The notes beneath the pieces are model-generated. The model was not told where the DNA came from and did no database searches. It saw nothing but the letters and a program-made list of their open reading frames with translations. A stretch of 64,000 bases of DNA from Mogibacterium sp. (GTDB taxonomy: Bacteria > Bacillota > Clostridia > Peptostreptococcales > Anaerovoracaceae): positions 62,001 through 126,000 of the forward strand of contig JAFRDH010000020.1 in the NCBI GenBank assembly GCA_017403955.1. Reading direction: 5' to 3'. This document shows, piece after piece, positions 61,183 through 64,000 of the stretch. How positions within the stretch are numbered: position 1 is the first letter of the stretch; each line of letters opens with the position of its first letter. The translations under genes and the position numbers were made by a program.

Positions 61183-61833
61183 ATGAAAAAGCTGATAGAC
61201 GACAAAACAATACCTCAGATACTTGATATTCTCGAAGAAATGCATCCTGATGCTAAGTGCGCCCTGGAACACAGAGACAGGTTCCAGCTTCTGATCGCGG
61301 TTGTTCTCTCGGCGCAGACAACTGATGTAAGTGTCAACAAAGTAACACCTGAATTATTCAGTAAATACCCCGGGCCAAAGGAGCTTGCATCAGCCAGACA
61401 GGAAGATGTGCAGGATATAATCAAAACCATTGGATTATACAAAAACAAATCTTCCAACATCATCAAGCTTTCGCAGAAGCTTATGGAAAATCATGGAGGT
61501 ATCGTTCCCGGCGAATTTGATGCTCTTACAGCTCTGCCGGGCGTCGGTCGCAAAACAGCTAATGTTGTTCTCGCAGAAGGTTTCCGAGTTCCGAGAATTG
61601 CTGTTGATACTCATGTATTCAGAGTATCTAACAGAATAGGACTTGTGGATGAATCTGATGTTACCGCTACAGAAAAAGCATTGATGGAGAGAATTCCTGA
61701 AGAAAAGTGGATCCTTGCTCATCATTTGCTTATCTTCCATGGAAGAAGGATCTGTACAGCGAGAAATCCGAAATGCGGGGAATGCTACCTTAATTCAATA
61801 TGTCTAAGTTCAAAGCTGGTTCAGGAGGTATGA
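61183..61833 (+). CDS. nth: Endonuclease III (DNA glycosylase/AP lyase)
   Basis: Nth removes oxidised pyrimidines and cuts at abasic sites. The 216-residue protein has the helix-hairpin-helix with LPGVGRKTANVVL containing the catalytic lysine, the catalytic aspartate in VDTHVFRVSNR, and the C-terminal [4Fe-4S] motif CTARNPKCGECYLNSIC (C-X6-C-X2-C-X5-C). No clear Shine-Dalgarno site precedes the ATG. Four bases separate its stop from the next ATG, so the two genes are probably one transcript. Confidence 0.96.
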   Translation: MKKLIDDKTIPQILDILEEMHPDAKCALEHRDRFQLLIAVVLSAQTTDVSVNKVTPELFSKYPGPKELASARQEDVQDIIKTIGLYKNKSSNIIKLSQKLMENHGGIVPGEFDALTALPGVGRKTANVVLAEGFRVPRIAVDTHVFRVSNRIGLVDESDVTATEKALMERIPEEKWILAHHLLIFHGRRICTARNPKCGECYLNSICLSSKLVQEV

Positions 61834-61837
61834 TGTT

Positions 61838-62515
61838 ATGGATCTTATGCAGGCTATGACAGAGAGACATTCTGTCAGGGATTTCAAAGAAGAACCTATT
61901 TCAGAAGAACATGTGGAAGAGTTGCGGAATTATATCGATCAGCTTAACACTGACAGCGGTCTGCGTATTCAATTGATACTGGATGAGCCAAAAGCGTTCA
62001 ATTCACTCGGAGTCAGACTGATAACGTATTATGGTAACTTCAGAAATGTATTCAATTACATAGCACTCATAGGCAAAAAGTCTGATTCTATGGCAGAAGA
62101 AAGATGCGGTTATTACGGTGAACATATAGTTTTGAGAGCTCAGCTGATGGGTCTCAGAACTTGTTGGGTAGGAGGAACATACCGTAAAGTACCTGCTGCA
62201 TGTGAACTGAATAAAGACGAGAAAATCTTTGCAGTTATCGCTATCGGCTATGGCAACAATGATGGGGTGCCGCACAAATCCAAAGAATTCAGTGATGTTG
62301 TGACTTCGTACTCAGGCGAGGCTTTTCCAATATGGTTCAAGAAAGGAGTCGAAGCTGCATTACTTGCTCCGACTGCTATGGATAAGCAGCGATTTATGTT
62401 CTCACTGAAAGATAATAAAGTTTCTGTACGTGTATTCCCGGGGCCATTCACAAAAATGGACCTTGGTATCGTTAAATATCATTTTGAGATCGGCTCGGGA
62501 ATCAAGATATTCTGA
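61838..62515 (+). CDS. Nitroreductase-family flavoprotein
   Basis: A 225-residue protein of the FMN-dependent nitroreductase superfamily: it begins LMQAMTERHSVRDFKEEPISEEHVEEL, the RHSVR-type FMN-contact motif, with GLRTCWVGGTY midway and the C-terminal LLAPTAMDKQRFMF segment. The form, with a long central part and no obvious NADPH motif, resembles the putative TM-nitroreductase subgroup of anaerobes, whose substrates are unknown. It lies 4 bases behind nth and in front of a terminator. A housekeeping reductase of quinones or nitro compounds is possible but unproven. Confidence 0.85.
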   Translation: MDLMQAMTERHSVRDFKEEPISEEHVEELRNYIDQLNTDSGLRIQLILDEPKAFNSLGVRLITYYGNFRNVFNYIALIGKKSDSMAEERCGYYGEHIVLRAQLMGLRTCWVGGTYRKVPAACELNKDEKIFAVIAIGYGNNDGVPHKSKEFSDVVTSYSGEAFPIWFKKGVEAALLAPTAMDKQRFMFSLKDNKVSVRVFPGPFTKMDLGIVKYHFEIGSGIKIF

Positions 62516-62527
62516 TCATTCCGATCT

Positions 62528-62559
62528 GTGTCGTGCGCTGTAGGCACGGCACAATTTTT
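62528..62559 (+). terminator. Terminator after the nitroreductase gene
   Basis: A 9-bp stem with one G-T pair (GTGTCGTGC with GCACGGCAC), loop GCTGTAG, followed by AA and T5. It separates nth and the nitroreductase gene from pgk. Confidence 0.85.
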
Positions 62560-62572
62560 ATCAAACTAACAC

Positions 62573-62601
62573 TTGAACATTGACGGTCCTGAGTCTAAGA
62601 T
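62573..62601 (+). promoter_or_regulatory. Candidate promoter of pgk-tpiA
   Basis: TTGAAC (62573-62578) and TAAGAT (62596-62601) with a 17-base spacer. The start would be about 62608, about 43 bases before the pgk ATG. Confidence 0.5.
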
Positions 62602-62650
62602 AAAAGGGAACTGATTTTTGATCTGACAAAATAGTTTAAGGAGAAATCAT

Positions 62651-63835
62651 ATGAAAAAAACAGTTAAAGACGTGAACTGGGAAGGTAAGAGAGCTGTTAT
62701 GAGATGTGACTTCAATGTTCCTCTCAAAGATGGCGCTATCACTGATGATACAAGAATCAAAGCAGCTCTTCCTACTATCAAGTATCTGCTTGAGAACGGT
62801 GCTTCAATAGTTCTTATGTCGCACCTTGGACGTCCGAAGGGCAAGGCAAATCCTGAATTTACACTTGCTCCTGTAGCAACCAGACTGAGTGAATATCTTG
62901 GTCTGGAAGTAAAATTCGTGCCATCGGATGTTGTTGTAGATGACAATGTTAAGGCAGCCGCTGCTGATCTCAAGGCAGGAGAGGTGATGCTGATCGAAAA
63001 CGTCAGATTCCGCGCAGAAGAAGAGAAGAACGATCCTGAATTTGCACGTGAACTTTCACTCCTCGGCGACATTTTTGTTCAGGAAGCTTTCGGAACATCG
63101 CACAGAGCACATGCTTCCACAACAGGCATTGCAAGTTATATACCTGCTGTTTCAGGTTTCCTCATCGAGAAAGAACTTAAGTTCCTCGGAGAGGCTGTGA
63201 ACGATCCTGTAAGACCTTTTGCTGCGATTATGGGCGGTGCTAAGGTCAAAGATAAGATCTCAGTCATTACAAGCCTGCTTAATAAAGTCGACATACTTAT
63301 CATTGGCGGCGGAATGGCTTATACATTCTTCAAAGCTCAGGGATATTCGATTGGTAAGTCACTTCTTGACGAAGAAGGTCTCGGGCTTGCAGCAGATATT
63401 CTCAAGCTCGCTGAAGAAAAGGGCGTTAAGTTCCTGCTTCCTGTCGATGTTGTAGCAGCTGATGAATTTGCTAATGATTCACCTCACGATGTATATCCGG
63501 TAGACGCCATTCCGGATGACAGGATGGGCCTTGATATCGGACCTGAAACCATCAAGCTTTTCACTGATACTCTCGCAACCGCCAAGACTGTTGTATGGAA
63601 CGGACCTGTCGGAGTATTCGAAATGGAGAACTTTGCTGTAGGAACTAAGGCTATCGCAGAATGTCTCGCAAGTCTGGATGCTACAACTGTTATCGGCGGT
63701 GGAGACAGCGCAGCAGCAGTTACGCAGTTCGGACTGGACGACAAGATGACACACATCAGTACCGGAGGAGGCGCAAGCCTTGAATTCCTTGAAGGAAGAG
63801 AGCTTCCTGGTATAGCCGTTATTGAAGATAAATAA
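62651..63835 (+). CDS. pgk: Phosphoglycerate kinase
   Basis: Pgk makes ATP from 1,3-bisphosphoglycerate in lower glycolysis. The 394-residue protein has [22 protein letters not shown], the hinge and nucleotide-site stretches [27 protein letters not shown] and GGGDSAAAV, and the conserved C-terminal [19 protein letters not shown] precedes the ATG. tpiA starts 19 bases downstream, giving the common gap-pgk-tpiA order without gap in view upstream. Confidence 0.97.
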   Translation: MKKTVKDVNWEGKRAVMRCDFNVPLKDGAITDDTRIKAALPTIKYLLENGASIVLMSHLGRPKGKANPEFTLAPVATRLSEYLGLEVKFVPSDVVVDDNVKAAAADLKAGEVMLIENVRFRAEEEKNDPEFARELSLLGDIFVQEAFGTSHRAHASTTGIASYIPAVSGFLIEKELKFLGEAVNDPVRPFAAIMGGAKVKDKISVITSLLNKVDILIIGGGMAYTFFKAQGYSIGKSLLDEEGLGLAADILKLAEEKGVKFLLPVDVVAADEFANDSPHDVYPVDAIPDDRMGLDIGPETIKLFTDTLATAKTVVWNGPVGVFEMENFAVGTKAIAECLASLDATTVIGGGDSAAAVTQFGLDDKMTHISTGGGASLEFLEGRELPGIAVIEDK

Positions 63836-63854
63836 AATGGGAAGGATAAAAGAG

Positions 63855-64000
63855 ATGAAAAAATTTTTGATTGCAGGTAACTGGAAAATGCACAAGACAA
63901 CTGCTGAGGCTGTCAGCTTCGCAGAAGAAATCGCAGCTATGAAACTGCCTAATGCAGAAGACGTTGCTGTTCTTGCTCCTTTTACTCAGCTTGCTGAGCT
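63855..64000 (+). CDS. tpiA: Triosephosphate isomerase, N-terminal part
   Basis: The window edge cuts this gene after about 48 codons. It starts [15 protein letters not shown], with N9 and K11 at the positions of the active-site asparagine and lysine of triosephosphate isomerase, which interconverts dihydroxyacetone phosphate and glyceraldehyde 3-phosphate. GGAAGGA lies upstream of the ATG. The rest lies outside the window. Confidence 0.95.
   Translation, partial: MKKFLIAGNWKMHKTTAEAVSFAEEIAAMKLPNAEDVAVLAPFTQLAE

Noticed and set aside
1..64000. tRNA, rRNA, insertion sequence, prophage or restriction genes
   Set aside because: No cloverleaf, rRNA motif, transposase, integrase or terminal inverted repeat was recognised by eye; a dedicated search would be needed to exclude small ones.

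Overview
The window reads as a chromosomal segment of an anaerobic, amino-acid-fermenting Firmicute of the class Clostridia. The evidence is a PolC-type replicase, Gram-positive gene orders (pyrH-frr-uppS-cdsA-dxr-rseP-ispG-polC; rimP-nusA-rnpM-infB-rbfA-nrnA-truB-ribF-rpsO-pnp; plsX-rnc-smc-ftsY), purine-rich Shine-Dalgarno sites, several TTG starts, AGA-rich arginine codon use and an oxygen-sensitive 2-hydroxyacyl-CoA dehydratase pathway. I cannot name the genus from sequence alone. No rRNA, tRNA, CRISPR array, insertion sequence or prophage gene was recognised, and no stretch longer than about 250 bases lacks a gene.

Layout. 1-1.7 kb: end of a cysteine desulfurase and thiI (tRNA thiolation). 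1.8-11.6 kb: pyrH, frr, uppS, cdsA, dxr, rseP, ispG, polC. 11.6-13.7 kb: a small reverse-strand conserved gene, a YbaK-type deacylase and an aldo/keto reductase with Fe-S motifs. 13.9-16.4 kb: a metal-efflux unit (ArsR/SmtB sensor, free HMA protein, P1B ATPase). 16.6-19.7 kb: a class A penicillin-binding protein with a very long charged cytoplasmic tail. 19.8-30.7 kb: the nusA/infB operon continuing to rpsO and pnp. 30.7-31.9 kb: two reverse-strand genes. 32.2-49.2 kb: type-2 ileS, rlmN, plsX, rnc, smc, ftsY, der, a plsY-gpsA fusion, miaB, a cardiolipin synthase and an M50 protease. 49.2-60.3 kb: a LysR regulator divergent from a nine-gene operon for reductive fermentation of 2-hydroxyacids (dehydratase activator, two dehydratase subunits, class III CoA-transferase, D-2-hydroxyacid dehydrogenase, acyl-CoA dehydrogenase, EtfB, EtfA, butyrate-kinase-like enzyme). 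60.4-64 kb: a GntR/FCD regulator, nth, a nitroreductase-family protein, pgk and the start of tpiA.

How the genes work together. Phospholipid synthesis is well represented: PlsX makes acyl-phosphate, the PlsY-GpsA fusion makes and acylates glycerol-3-phosphate, CdsA activates phosphatidate and Cls makes cardiolipin. Dxr, IspG and UppS cover parts of isoprenoid and lipid-carrier synthesis. The fermentation operon matches the reductive Stickland branch: 2-oxoacid to 2-hydroxyacid, to its CoA ester, to enoyl-CoA, to acyl-CoA, with a kinase that could recover ATP.

Most unusual points: a PolC that lacks its inserted DEDDh proofreading exonuclease but keeps a complete-looking set of PHP metal ligands; the in-frame PlsY-GpsA fusion; an IleRS2 with a swapped GIHH signature; a duplicated operator module in front of the fermentation operon; and a strongly structured RNA segment inside that operon.
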